Assembly: GCF_039542905.1 (NCBI RefSeq)
Contig: NZ_BAABIS010000001.1
Span: forward strand, 6,448,001-6,512,000
Length of the DNA stretch: 64,000 nt
Direction: 5' to 3'
Source: Kitasatospora terrestris
GTDB lineage: Bacteria > Actinomycetota > Actinomycetes > Streptomycetales > Streptomycetaceae
The notes beneath the pieces are model-generated. The model searched no databases. It was not told the origin of the DNA and saw only the letters and a list, made by a program, of their open reading frames with translations. The position numbers were made by a program, and so were the translations under genes. Shown piece after piece: positions 7,943-16,365 of this stretch (positions within the stretch are counted from its first letter, which is position 1; each line of letters opens with the position of its first letter).

Positions 7943-9303
7943 GGCGGCGCCTCCTCGGGCAGCGGCCGGGCGCCCGCCCGGACCGCGTCCAACTGGTCGT
8001 CGGCGGGGCAGCGGCCCCGCATCGGGTAGCGCTCGGCGAACTCGCCGAGCGCCCGCCGCAGCCGGCCGTCACCGTCCCGGCCGGCCCCCGTGCCGCCTTC
8101 CTCGCGCCGGGCCAGGGCCCGGTCGGCGGCGGCGAAGCAGGCGAGCGCGGCGCGGCGCAGTTCGGGGTCGGACATCCCGGCGCTCGCCGCGCGCTGCCAC
8201 AGCGCGCTGCGCGGCGCCGCGTCCGGGCCGGGGTCGGGCAGCCGGTCCAGCGCCTCCAGGGCGGCGTCGGCGGCCCGCGGGTCGTCCAGCAGCGCGCCGA
8301 CCAGCGCCAGCGGCACCAGCCAGCCCTCGCCCGGCTGGGCGTCGATCATGCGCAGCTCCAGGTGGCCGCGCGGGCGGACCGGCGGGAACAGCGTGGTGCG
8401 GTGGTACTCCAGGTCGGCCAGGGTGGCGGGCCGCTCGCCGGCGCCGCGCAGCCAGTCCCGGAAGGTCAGGCCGGCCGGCGCCGTCCACGGCAGGCCGTCG
8501 GGGCGGCGCACGCACAGCACCTCGGCGTCCAGCACGTACCGGGCCCAGGCGGTGCGCGGGTCGCCGTCCGGTGCCGGGGCGGTGGTGCGGCTCGCGTCCA
8601 TCCGCGACCACACCATCTGCCGGGTGGACCGGTATCCGGTCGGACGGCCGTCCAACAGCGGCGAGTTGGCGAACGCGGCGACCAGCACCGGCCCCAGCAG
8701 GTGGGTGAGGCGCCAGCGCCCGGCGATCTGCCGCTCCGTCCCGGAGTCCACGCAGACCTGCACGGATGCGGTGCCCGTCATCATCACCCGGCCCCACGGG
8801 CCGCCGCGCTCGAAGTACTGCTCCATCGCGAGGTAGCGCGGGTGCGAGGCCTGCATCCGGCGCTCGCGGGCCAGCGGGTCGGTGCCGCTGCCGGTGAGGG
8901 TCAGGCCCTGGGTGGCGCAGGCCGCGCGGAGGGCCGCCTGGTCGGTCAGCAGCAGTTCGGCGCAGGCCCGGAGGGTCTCGGCGGGCGGGGAGCTGAGCTC
9001 GACCTGCCCGCCCGGCTCCTCGGTGAGCCGGGAGCCCGCCGGGAGCAGCGGGCCGTCGGGGTGCGCGGGCAGCGCCGCCAGGGCGGCCGCGACGCGCGCG
9101 GGATCGACCGGGGCCTCGGGACATCGGTCGTCGTGGACGAACCACTCCGCCTCCACCCCGACCAGCCGGGGAGGCCCGATCTTGAAACATATGCCGGCCA
9201 GATGTCGCTCCGCCGACGCCTCGGTCAGGGGCGTCACGCTCGGTTGCGACTGTTGCCGGTCCGTCGGCTGGTGCGGGCGTACGGGTATCACCGGACTCAC
9301 CAT
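7936..9303 (-). CDS. egtA: glutamate-cysteine ligase EgtA
   Basis: ATP-dependent ligation of glutamate and cysteine to gamma-glutamylcysteine, the sulfur donor for EgtB. The ATG at 9303 is favoured; a GTG three bases later or a start 54 bases upstream are possible, because the only Shine-Dalgarno-like element (GAGGG) abuts 9303. About 455 residues. GVEAEWFVHD near residue 70 and LSSPPAETLRACAELL are the GCS2-type nucleotide/substrate segments; MMTGTASVQVCVDSG and HLELRMIDAQPGEGWLVPLAL are conserved in EgtA. Streptomycetes make mycothiol rather than glutathione, so this ligase serves ergothioneine. A PLP enzyme lies 67 bases upstream on the same strand. Confidence 0.95.
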   Translation of the reverse strand: MVSPVIPVRPHQPTDRQQSQPSVTPLTEASAERHLAGICFKIGPPRLVGVEAEWFVHDDRCPEAPVDPARVAAALAALPAHPDGPLLPAGSRLTEEPGGQVELSSPPAETLRACAELLLTDQAALRAACATQGLTLTGSGTDPLARERRMQASHPRYLAMEQYFERGGPWGRVMMTGTASVQVCVDSGTERQIAGRWRLTHLLGPVLVAAFANSPLLDGRPTGYRSTRQMVWSRMDASRTTAPAPDGDPRTAWARYVLDAEVLCVRRPDGLPWTAPAGLTFRDWLRGAGERPATLADLEYHRTTLFPPVRPRGHLELRMIDAQPGEGWLVPLALVGALLDDPRAADAALEALDRLPDPGPDAAPRSALWQRAASAGMSDPELRRAALACFAAADRALARREEGGTGAGRDGDGRLRRALGEFAERYPMRGRCPADDQLDAVRAGARPLPEEAPPC

Positions 9304-9370
9304 CCCTCGGTACGCGATTGCGGCCCGGTACTTCCTGCTCAGTCTGCTACGGGCCAAACCTCGCCGCCGC

Positions 9371-10483
9371 TCAGCGGGCGTCCTGGCTGGTCAACCGGGT
9401 GAGAGCGGCTTGCAGGCGGGGTAGCGGGAGGGCGAAATTCAGCCGTAGGCAACCGGTTCCGGCCGACCCGAAATCGGCGCCGTCGGACAGCTCCACCTTG
9501 CGCTGCGTGAGCAGCCCGGCGCGCGTCCCCAGGGCGGAGCCGTCCAGCCACAGCAGGTACCCGGCGCGGGGCCGCACCAGCACCGCCGGGCCGAGCGCGG
9601 CCACCGCCAGGTCCCGAGCGGCGGTCAGGTGCGCCAGCACCCCCTCCAGCCACGGGCCGCCCTCCGCGAGCGCCGCGCGCTGCACCAGCGCCTCCAGCAG
9701 CCCGCCCTCCCACAGGCCGTAGCCCGCCATCACCCCGGTCAGCCGCGCCCGCAGCCCCGGGTCCGGGACCAGCGCGAAACAGCTCGGGACGCCGGAGGTG
9801 TTGAAGGTCTTGCCGACCGAGTTCAGCGTCACCACGTGCGGCGCCCCGCCCGTCACCGCGACCGCCACCGGCTGCGGCCGGCCCGCGTCCGGGTGCAGCA
9901 GGTCGCCGTGCACCTCGTCGGAGACCAGCAGGCCCCGGCACTGCGCCGCCAGCGCCGCGGCCGCCCGGACCTCGTCCTCGCGCCACACCGTGCCCGACGG
10001 GTTGTGCGGGCTGCTCAGCAGGACCGCGCCCGGCCGCAGCGCCGCGAACCCCGCCAGCGGCAGCCGGTAGCCGTCCGCGCCCCGCTCGAACGCGACCTCC
10101 CGGTGCGCGGACCCGGCCGCCCGGCACACCGCCGCGAACCCGCCCCACTCCGGCGACCCGGACACCACCGGCCCGGGCAGCGGGCCGGCGGCCTCCAGCA
10201 GCAGCCGCACCGCCGTCCGCACCCCGAACGGCATCAGCACCACCCACGCCGGATCCACGGCCACCCCGTGCCGCCGGCGGTACCAGCGCGCCACCAGCTC
10301 GCGGTCGGCCGGCTCCACCACCGTGTACCCGAGCGCCGGGTGGGCCGCCCGCCGCGCCAGCGCCTCGCCGATCGCGGCAGGCCCCGGCAGGTCCATGTCC
10401 GCCAGCCCCAGCGCGATCGCCCCGCCCGCGGCCCGCGCCCACTTCGCACTCCCGGTCCCCGCCCGGTCGAACCCGGTGTCCAT
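9371..10483 (-). CDS. PatB/MalY-type PLP C-S beta-lyase, candidate EgtE
   Basis: Fold-type I PLP enzyme of 370 residues from the ATG at 10483. Family landmarks are clear: LGLADMDLPGPAAIGEAL at residue 25 corresponds to the VADMDFxxP segment of cystathionine beta-lyase PatB/MalY; HPALGYT at 48-54; the PLP-contact NPSGTVW at 161-167; SDEVHGDL at 188-195; and the Schiff-base Lys225 in NSVGKTFNTSG. PatB/MalY enzymes cleave C-S bonds beta to an amine, giving pyruvate, ammonia and a thiol. Ergothioneine synthesis needs just such a C-S lyase (EgtE) and none of the classical class V type is seen in this window. Position immediately upstream of egtA on the same strand makes it a good EgtE candidate; a general cysteine-conjugate lyase is the alternative. 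Confidence 0.82.
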   Translation of the reverse strand: MDTGFDRAGTGSAKWARAAGGAIALGLADMDLPGPAAIGEALARRAAHPALGYTVVEPADRELVARWYRRRHGVAVDPAWVVLMPFGVRTAVRLLLEAAGPLPGPVVSGSPEWGGFAAVCRAAGSAHREVAFERGADGYRLPLAGFAALRPGAVLLSSPHNPSGTVWREDEVRAAAALAAQCRGLLVSDEVHGDLLHPDAGRPQPVAVAVTGGAPHVVTLNSVGKTFNTSGVPSCFALVPDPGLRARLTGVMAGYGLWEGGLLEALVQRAALAEGGPWLEGVLAHLTAARDLAVAALGPAVLVRPRAGYLLWLDGSALGTRAGLLTQRKVELSDGADFGSAGTGCLRLNFALPLPRLQAALTRLTSQDAR

Positions 10484-10583
10484 CCGCCCATGCTGCCAGC
10501 TGCAGCGCCCGCGGGCCCGGTGATCGGCCCGGTCCGGAGGGCGTAGCCTGCGGGTGATCACTGTCGGAGTACGGGGGCGCACC

Positions 10584-11165
10584 ATGCAGACGTCGGAACC
10601 GGTCGCGGGCGGGGAGGTCACCCTGTTCGTCGCCCGGAGCGTGGACCGCGGGCACGAGGAGGACTTCGAGCGCTGGGCGCGGGGGATCCTCGGCGCGGCG
10701 GCGGCGCACCCGGGCAACCTCGGGACCGGCCTGCTCCGGCCGTCGGCGCCCGGAGAGCCGTGGCACCTGCTGCTGCACTTCCGCGACGCCGAGGTGTTCA
10801 GGGCCTGGCAGGAGTCGCCCGAACGGGCCGCGTGCTTCGCGAAGGCGACCGGCCACCACGTCGAGGTCCGCCGACGCGAACTGCACGGCATGGAGGGCTG
10901 GTTCGCCACCACCCCGACCGGCGCCCACCGCACGCCGCCGCCGCGCTGGAAGATGGCGGTCGCCTCCACGGTGGCGATCGCCCCGCTCACCGTCAGCGCC
11001 AGCCTGTGGCTCAACCCGCACCTGGTCATGCCGGCGGCCGTCCGCTCGCTGGTGCTCGCGCCGGTGATCTCCACGCTGATGACCTACGTGGCCCTCCCCG
11101 CCGCCACCCGGGCGATGCGCCGCTGGCTCTTCCCGCGGCGGGGGGCCGACGCCGAGCTTTCGTAA
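10584..11165 (+). CDS. ABM-domain membrane protein
   Basis: The 193-residue protein is predicted from the ATG at 10584 (GGGGG about 6 bases upstream); an upstream in-frame ATG at 10554 lacks a ribosome site. Residues 10-100 resemble an antibiotic-biosynthesis-monooxygenase (ferredoxin-like dimeric alpha/beta barrel) domain: VTLFVARSVDRGHEEDFERW, GNLGTGLLRP, WHLLLHFRDAEVFRAW. After a linker (TGAHRTPPPRWKM) two hydrophobic helices follow, about 130-150 and 158-180, ending in basic residues. This ABM-plus-two-helix architecture is widespread in actinobacteria; no substrate is established. Divergent from the PLP lyase gene, with about 100 bases between starts. Confidence 0.8.
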   Translation: MQTSEPVAGGEVTLFVARSVDRGHEEDFERWARGILGAAAAHPGNLGTGLLRPSAPGEPWHLLLHFRDAEVFRAWQESPERAACFAKATGHHVEVRRRELHGMEGWFATTPTGAHRTPPPRWKMAVASTVAIAPLTVSASLWLNPHLVMPAAVRSLVLAPVISTLMTYVALPAATRAMRRWLFPRRGADAELS

Positions 11166-11276
11166 AGTCTTCGTCAGATCATCCGCGATCGGGGCGAAAC
11201 CCCTGGGGAATGCGACAACCGGTCAATATGATCCGCCCCTGACAATCCACCAGGACAACCCAGGGGGGACCGCTCC

Positions 11277-13235
11277 ATGACCACCGATCACACCCGCCGT
11301 CGGACGGGTCTGCGGGCCGCTGCCGCCGTCTCGCTGCTCGCCGGCTCGCTGGCCGTCGGCATACCGGCCGCGCAGGCGGACACCGGCCCGAACGGCCGCG
11401 CCACACTGGAGGGCACCGCCCCGGAGTGGACCGCCGCCGCCTCCGACGCCGGCGCCACCGCCGGCTCCACGCAGGTCAGCGCCCGGGTCTACCTCGCCGG
11501 CCGGGACACCCAGGGCCTCACCGCCTACGCCTCCGCCGTCTCCGACCCGTCCTCGCCCAGCTACGGCCGGTACCTGACGCCCGAGCAGGCCGAGGCGCGC
11601 TTCGGCGCCACCCCGCAGCAGATCGCCGCGGTCACCGCGTGGCTGAAGTCCTCCGGCCTGACCGTGACCGGCGGCGACCGCCACTACCTCGCGGTCACCG
11701 GCGACGCCGCCGCCGTGCAGAAGGCCTTCGCCGCGCCGCTGCACGACTACCGCAAGGACGGCAGGACCTACCACGCCCCCGCGCACGCCGCCTCCACCCC
11801 GCGCGAACTGGCCGACGCGGTGCTCACCGTGACCGGCCTGGACGACTCGCCGCGCCGCGCCAAGCCGCAGGACACCCTGCCCGGCCCCGGCGACGGCTTC
11901 CGCAACGCGGGCCCGTTCTCCACCTCCTACGGCTCGAACGTCGCGAGCACCCTGCCGGACGCGTACGGCGGGAAGGTCCCGTACGCCGTGCGCGGTTACA
12001 CCGGCAAGCAGCTGCGCGCCGCCTACGGCGCGGGCGGCTTCACCGGCAAGGGCGTGACCGTGGCGATCACCGACGCCTACGCCTCGCCGACCATGGCGGC
12101 CGACGCGGCCGAGTACGCCAGGCGCAACGGCGACCAGCCGTACCGCAAGGGCCAGTACACCGAGGTCCTCCCGGCCTCCTACAACAGCGTCGAGGACTGC
12201 GGCGCCTCCGGCTGGTACGGCGAGGAGTCCCTCGACGTCGAGGCGGTGCACGCGCTCGCCCCGGACGCCGACATCGTGTACGTGGCCGGCGCCTCCTGCA
12301 ACGACCCGGACCTGCTCGACGCCCTCAACAAGATCGTCGACAGCCGGCTCGCCGACATCGTCTCCAACTCCTGGGGCGACATCGAGGCCAACGAGACCCC
12401 GGAGACCGCGGCCGCCTACGACCGCACCTTCAAGCTGGGCGCGATCGAGGGCATCGGCTTCTACTTCTCCTCCGGCGACGACGGCGACAACGTGGCCGCC
12501 CACGGCAAGAAGCAGATCGACACGCCCGCCAACTCCGCCTGGGTGACCGCCGTCGGCGGCACCTCGCTGGCCGTCGGCAAGGGCGACAGGTACCAGTTCG
12601 AGACCGGCTGGGGCACCGAGAAGGCCAACCTCTCCGCCGACGGCAAGAGCTGGACCGACTTCCCCGGCGCCTACACCAGCGGCGCCGGCGGCGGCACCAG
12701 CTCCACCGTCAAGCAGCCCTTCTACCAGCGCGGCGTGGTGCCGGACTCCCTGGCGAAGGCCAACGGCCCGACCCGGATGCGCACCACCCCGGACATCGCC
12801 GCGGTCGCCGACCCCAACACCGGCTTCCTGGTCGGCCAGACCCAGGCGTGGCCCGACGGCACCGTCTCCTACGACGAGTACCGGATCGGCGGCACCTCGC
12901 TGGCCGCACCGGTCATCGCCGGCGTCCAGGCCCTGGCCCAGCAGGCCCGGCACTTCCCGATCGGCTTCGCCAACCCGGGGATCTACGCCCGCTACGGCTC
13001 CCCGCTGTACCACGACGTGACCGACCACCCGCTCGGCGCCGACCGCGACCTCGCGGTCGCCCGGGTCGACTTCGTCAACGGCGTGGACGCGGCCGACGGC
13101 CTGCGCACCTCGGTCCGCACCCTCGGGAAGGACTCCTCCCTGCAGGCCGTCCGCGGCTACGACGACGTCACCGGCGTCGGCACCCCCGCCCCGGGCTACG
13201 TCGCTTCCTACGCCCTGCCCTTCTTCCGCCGCTGA
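11277..13235 (+). CDS. secreted S53 (sedolisin/kumamolisin) peptidase precursor
   Basis: Secreted acid serine-carboxyl endopeptidase. Signal peptide residues 1-35 (TRRRTGLRAAAAVSLLAGSL to AAQA). An S53 pro-domain (about 45-190: SSPSYGRYLTPEQAEARFGA, YLAVTGDAAAVQKAFAAPL) acts as a folding inhibitor and is removed autocatalytically. Catalytic domain about 225-650: Glu316 and Asp320 in YGEESLDVE, oxyanion region SNSWGD, and nucleophile Ser541 in GGTSLAAPV. The C-terminal YDDVTGVGTP segment belongs to the calcium site. Length 652 is normal for streptomycete family members. GGGGGG lies 5-10 bases before the ATG. Monocistronic: preceded by a 111-base gap and followed by a strong hairpin. Confidence 0.94.
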   Translation: MTTDHTRRRTGLRAAAAVSLLAGSLAVGIPAAQADTGPNGRATLEGTAPEWTAAASDAGATAGSTQVSARVYLAGRDTQGLTAYASAVSDPSSPSYGRYLTPEQAEARFGATPQQIAAVTAWLKSSGLTVTGGDRHYLAVTGDAAAVQKAFAAPLHDYRKDGRTYHAPAHAASTPRELADAVLTVTGLDDSPRRAKPQDTLPGPGDGFRNAGPFSTSYGSNVASTLPDAYGGKVPYAVRGYTGKQLRAAYGAGGFTGKGVTVAITDAYASPTMAADAAEYARRNGDQPYRKGQYTEVLPASYNSVEDCGASGWYGEESLDVEAVHALAPDADIVYVAGASCNDPDLLDALNKIVDSRLADIVSNSWGDIEANETPETAAAYDRTFKLGAIEGIGFYFSSGDDGDNVAAHGKKQIDTPANSAWVTAVGGTSLAVGKGDRYQFETGWGTEKANLSADGKSWTDFPGAYTSGAGGGTSSTVKQPFYQRGVVPDSLAKANGPTRMRTTPDIAAVADPNTGFLVGQTQAWPDGTVSYDEYRIGGTSLAAPVIAGVQALAQQARHFPIGFANPGIYARYGSPLYHDVTDHPLGADRDLAVARVDFVNGVDAADGLRTSVRTLGKDSSLQAVRGYDDVTGVGTPAPGYVASYALPFFRR

Positions 13236-13243
13236 CCCCACCC

Positions 13244-13289
13244 GGGCGCCCGGACGGCTCCGGCCCCCGCCGGTCCCGTCCGGGCGCCC
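13244..13289 (+). terminator. hairpin after S53 peptidase gene
   Basis: GGGCGCCCGGACGG (13244-13257) pairs perfectly with CCGTCCGGGCGCCC (13276-13289) around an 18-base loop that can itself fold; begins 8 bases after the stop codon. Confidence 0.7.
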
Positions 13290-13345
13290 ACCCCTGCGGC
13301 GGGCGGGACGGGAGCGGGGAACTCCCGGACCGGTGAGGCGTCGGC

Positions 13346-13744
13346 GCGCCGCGCCCAGCCGCCGACGACGCGGCCGTCCCACCCCACGGTGGGCCCGATG
13401 GTGCCGCTGCGGTCGAAGAGTTCCGCCCGCGGCTCCTCGGCCCGGTACCGGTCGCGGCGCCGCCGGCCCACCGGCGCGGGGCCGAGCGCGCGCACCAGCC
13501 GCGTGCCGACGGTCTGCTGCGTCCCGTACGAGGTGCCGACCCGGTACGGGATCTCCTCGCGGAGCTCGGGCACCAGCGCCCCGAGCCGTACGCCCGTCAC
13601 CTCGCCGGAATCGGCCACGGCGGCGAGGACGCGCCGCTCGACCTCGGCGGTCCACTCCGCGGAGAGGCCGGGCCCGGCGAAGTCGGCGAGCACGCCGCGG
13701 CGTCCGCGGTCGGCGACCTTGAGCGTGGTGGAGGCGCGGACGGG
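13346..13744 (-). pseudogene. decayed AlkZ-like (winged-helix DNA glycosylase) gene remnant
   Basis: In one minus-strand frame there are two islands resembling the HTH_42/AlkZ family. One is the central winged-helix portion (WTAEVERRVLAAVADSGEVT, then LVPELREEIPYRVGTSYG and TVGTRLVRALG). The second is the late family motif AELFDRSGTIGPTVGWDGRV followed by VGGWARR. In intact proteins (about 370-400 residues) these are separated by more than 100 residues containing the YRW and LLPALDP motifs; here they are about 20 residues apart, the first ~120 residues are missing, and the sequence after GWARR loses similarity. The frame is open but there is no credible start near the homologous part. I read it as an internally deleted relic. 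AlkZ-type enzymes unhook DNA interstrand crosslinks. The rest of 13236-14016 holds only the flanking terminator and the cellulase promoter. Confidence 0.6.
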
Positions 13745-13846
13745 CGGCGACGCCGCTCGCCGCCGGTCAACTGCACGACTGGGCGGGAACTCTGACACAG
13801 CGACGGGGCCGGTGGGAAGGTGCGTGCAGCACATCGTTGCCACAAG

Positions 13847-13860
13847 CGGGAGCGCTCCCA
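13847..13860. promoter_or_regulatory. CebR operator, upstream copy
   Basis: CGGGAGCGCTCCCA, 13 of 14 match to the CebR palindrome TGGGAGCGCTCCCA. CebR is the LacI-family repressor of streptomycete cellulolysis genes, released by cello-oligosaccharides. It lies upstream of the -35 of the cellulase promoter. Confidence 0.8.
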
Positions 13861-13879
13861 CCGAATCCGGTCGAAGTCC

Positions 13880-13910
13880 TTGACGCGGATCGCAGGGCAT
13901 GGCTTCATAT
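13880..13910 (+). promoter_or_regulatory. GH6 cellulase promoter
   Basis: TTGACG at 13880-13885 and a -10-like element around 13903-13910 (TTCATAT region) with 17-19 base spacing. It sits between two CebR boxes, so repression would block it from both sides. Confidence 0.5.
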
Positions 13911-13954
13911 CCGGTGTCCCCGGGCTGAGTTCGAGCTCGGGAACGGACAATAGA

Positions 13955-13968
13955 TGGGAGCGCTCCCA
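13955..13968. promoter_or_regulatory. CebR operator, perfect copy
   Basis: TGGGAGCGCTCCCA, a perfect 14-base palindrome identical to the known CebR site, located just downstream of the predicted transcription start and 49 bases before the cellulase start codon. Confidence 0.9.
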
Positions 13969-14016
13969 CAATCCGCTCCCAGCCGGATCCGTCCCCCACC
14001 CGAAAGGATCCCCCCA

Positions 14017-16260
14017 GTGTCGGCCCTTCTCGTCAGCCGTCTGAAGACGGCCGCGGCCGCCGTGGTGCTCAGCGCCACGGCCGTGCTGCCGATCGCCACG
14101 GCGCAGTCCGCCCACGCGGCCGCCCGCGTCGACAACCCCTACGTGGGCGCCGGGGTCTACGTGAACCCCGAGTGGTCCGCGCACGCCGCCGCCGAGCCCG
14201 GTGGCAGCGCGATCTCCAACCAGCCCACCTACGTCTGGCTGGACCGGATCGCCGCGATCAACGGCGTCAACGGCTCGATGGGCCTGCGGGCCCACCTGAA
14301 CGCGGCCGTCGACCAGGCAAAGGCCTCCGGCAAGCCCACCGTCTTCCAGGTCGTGATCTACGACCTGCCGGGGCGCGACTGCGCCGCCCTCGCCTCCAAC
14401 GGCGAACTCGGCCCCACCGAGATCGACCGCTACAAGAGCGAGTTCATCGACCCGATCGCCGCGATCCTGGCCGACCCCGCCTACGCCAACCTGCGGATCG
14501 CCACGACGGTCGAGCTCGACTCGCTGCCGAACCTGACCACCAACGCGGGCGGCACCCCCACCGCCACCCCCGCGTGCGACGTGATGAAGGCCAACGGCAA
14601 CTACGTGACCGGCGTGGGCTACGCGCTGGCCAAGCTGGGCGCCATCCCGAACGTCTACAACTACATCGACGCGGGCCACCACGGCTGGCTCGGCTGGGAC
14701 TCCAACCTCGGCCCGGTGATCGACCAGCTCTACCAGGCCGCCAACGCCTCCGGCTCGACCCCGGCGAACGTGGCGGGCTTCATCGTCAACACCGCCAACT
14801 ACGGTGCGCTGAAGGAGCCCAACTTCACCATCGACGACACGGTGAACGGCACCTCGGTCCGCCAGAGCAAGTGGGTGGACTGGAACCGCTTCGTCGACGA
14901 GACCAGCTACGCCAAGGCGTTCCGCGACAAGGCCGTGGCCAAGGGCTTCGACTCCAACATCGGCATGCTGATCGACACCTCGCGCAACGGCTGGGGCGGC
15001 GCCAACCGTCCGACCGGTCCGGGCCCGAAGACCACCGTCGACGCGTACGTGGACGGCGGCCGGATCGACCGCCGCTTCCAGACCGGCAACTGGTGCAACC
15101 AGTCCGGTGCGGGCCTCGGCGAGCGTCCCACCGCCGCGCCCGACGCCGGCATCGACGCCTACGTGTGGGTGAAGCCCCCGGGCGAGTCGGACGGCGCGAG
15201 CTCGGCCATCGCCAATGACGAGGGCAAGGGCTTCGACCGGATGTGCGACCCGACGTACACCGGCAACCCGCGCAACAACAACAACATGTCGGGCGCCCTG
15301 CCGAACGCCCCGCTCGCGGGCCACTGGTTCTCCGCGCAGTTCCAGGAGCTGCTGAAGAACGCCAACCCGCCGGTGGGCGGCACCACCACCGACACCACCG
15401 CGCCGTCGGTCCCGACCGGCCTGGCCGGTACCGCGACCTCCAGCAGCGTGGCGCTGACCTGGGCCGCGTCGACCGACAACGTCGGTGTGACCGGGTACGA
15501 CATCTACCGCGGCGGCGTGCTGGTGGGCTCCTCCACCGGTACCTCGTTCACCAACACCGGTCTGACCGCCTCGACCGCGTACAGCTACACGGTCCGGGCC
15601 AAGGACGCGGCGGGCAACGTCTCGGCGGCCTCCACCGCGCTCTCGGTGACCACCACCTCGGGCGGCACCGCCGACACCACCGCGCCGTCGGTCCCGACCG
15701 GCCTGGCCGGTACCGCGACCTCCAGCAGCGTGGCGCTGACCTGGGCCGCGTCGACCGACAACGTCGGTGTGACCGGGTACGACATCTACCGCGGCGGCGT
15801 GCTGGTGGGCTCCTCCACCGGTACCTCGTTCACCAACACCGGTCTGACCGCCTCCACGGCGTACAGCTACACGGTCCGGGCCAAGGACGCGGCGGGCAAC
15901 GTCTCGGCGGCCTCCACCGCGCTGGTGGTCACCACCTCGTCCAACGGTGGCGGCAGCACCGGCTGCGCCGCGACCTACAAGATCAGCAGTGACTGGGGTG
16001 CCGGCTTCAACGCCGACGTCACCGTCACCAACACCGGCACCGCCGCCACCAAGGGCTGGAAGGTGACCTGGACCTTCCCGGGCAACCAGCAGATCACCAA
16101 CCTCTGGAACGGCGTCGTGACGCAGAGCGGCCAGTCCGTGAGCGTCGTCAACCAGGGCTACAACGGCGCGATCGGGGCCGGCGCCTCGACCTCCTTCGGC
16201 TTCGGGGCGAACTACTCCGGTGCCAACGGCGTCCCGACCCTGACCTGCACCGCCAGCTGA
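14017..16260 (+). CDS. secreted GH6 cellulase with two FnIII modules and CBM2
   Basis: Secreted inverting beta-1,4-glucanase, most like the cellobiohydrolase branch of GH6. The GTG at 14017 follows AAAGGA; 747 residues. Signal peptide residues 1-36 (VSRLKTAAAAVVLSATAVL to AHA). GH6 domain about 38-450: VFQVVIYDLPGRDCAALASN, TTVELDSLPNL (position of the EPD/EID acid motif), VYNYIDAGHHGWLGW, VWVKPPGESDG. After a short linker come two FnIII modules (about 459-545 and 553-640) that are almost identical in DNA, then a CBM2 cellulose-binding module (about 650-747) bounded by Cys residues and with GWKVTWTFPG and NLWNG aromatic strips. Two CebR operators in front imply induction by cellobiose or cellotriose. 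A perfect hairpin follows. Confidence 0.95.
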   Translation: MSALLVSRLKTAAAAVVLSATAVLPIATAQSAHAAARVDNPYVGAGVYVNPEWSAHAAAEPGGSAISNQPTYVWLDRIAAINGVNGSMGLRAHLNAAVDQAKASGKPTVFQVVIYDLPGRDCAALASNGELGPTEIDRYKSEFIDPIAAILADPAYANLRIATTVELDSLPNLTTNAGGTPTATPACDVMKANGNYVTGVGYALAKLGAIPNVYNYIDAGHHGWLGWDSNLGPVIDQLYQAANASGSTPANVAGFIVNTANYGALKEPNFTIDDTVNGTSVRQSKWVDWNRFVDETSYAKAFRDKAVAKGFDSNIGMLIDTSRNGWGGANRPTGPGPKTTVDAYVDGGRIDRRFQTGNWCNQSGAGLGERPTAAPDAGIDAYVWVKPPGESDGASSAIANDEGKGFDRMCDPTYTGNPRNNNNMSGALPNAPLAGHWFSAQFQELLKNANPPVGGTTTDTTAPSVPTGLAGTATSSSVALTWAASTDNVGVTGYDIYRGGVLVGSSTGTSFTNTGLTASTAYSYTVRAKDAAGNVSAASTALSVTTTSGGTADTTAPSVPTGLAGTATSSSVALTWAASTDNVGVTGYDIYRGGVLVGSSTGTSFTNTGLTASTAYSYTVRAKDAAGNVSAASTALVVTTSSNGGGSTGCAATYKISSDWGAGFNADVTVTNTGTAATKGWKVTWTFPGNQQITNLWNGVVTQSGQSVSVVNQGYNGAIGAGASTSFGFGANYSGANGVPTLTCTAS
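15391..15923 (+). repeat. tandem duplicated FnIII-coding repeat
   Basis: Two direct repeats of about 251 bases (15391-15641 and 15673-15923, period 282) differ at only a few positions, such as synonymous changes in the AST codons. They encode the two FnIII linker modules of the cellulase. Near identity at the DNA level indicates recent duplication or ongoing gene conversion. Confidence 0.9.
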
Positions 16261-16276
16261 TCCGGCACGCAGCAGC

Positions 16277-16314
16277 CGACGGCCCGCACCCGCTTCCCCG
16301 GGTGCGGGCCGTCG
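16277..16314 (+). terminator. strong hairpin after GH6 gene
   Basis: CGACGGCCCGCACCCG (16277-16292) pairs perfectly over 16 bases with CGGGTGCGGGCCGTCG (16299-16314), loop of 6; 16 bases after the stop codon. Lies between convergent genes and can act on both strands. Confidence 0.8.
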
Positions 16315-16365
16315 CACGTTCGACCGGGCAGCACGTTCGACCGGGCAGCGCGTTCAACCGGACAG
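16315..16365. repeat. three 17-base tandem repeats at the GH15 gene end
   Basis: CACGTTCGACCGGGCAG occurs exactly at 16315-16331 and 16332-16348, and a diverged third copy CGCGTTCAACCGGACAG spans 16349-16365, which includes the GH15 stop codon. The two outer copies look like duplications of the gene end. Confidence 0.85.

Noticed and set aside
10584..11165. Antibiotic biosynthesis enzyme (ABM domain)
   Set aside because: ABM folds are common in housekeeping proteins, and the two membrane helices and lack of a biosynthetic cluster argue against it.
13597..16317. Minus-strand frame of about 900 codons opposite the cellulase
   Set aside because: Antisense shadow; the plus strand encodes a signal peptide, GH6, FnIII and CBM2 with all motifs.
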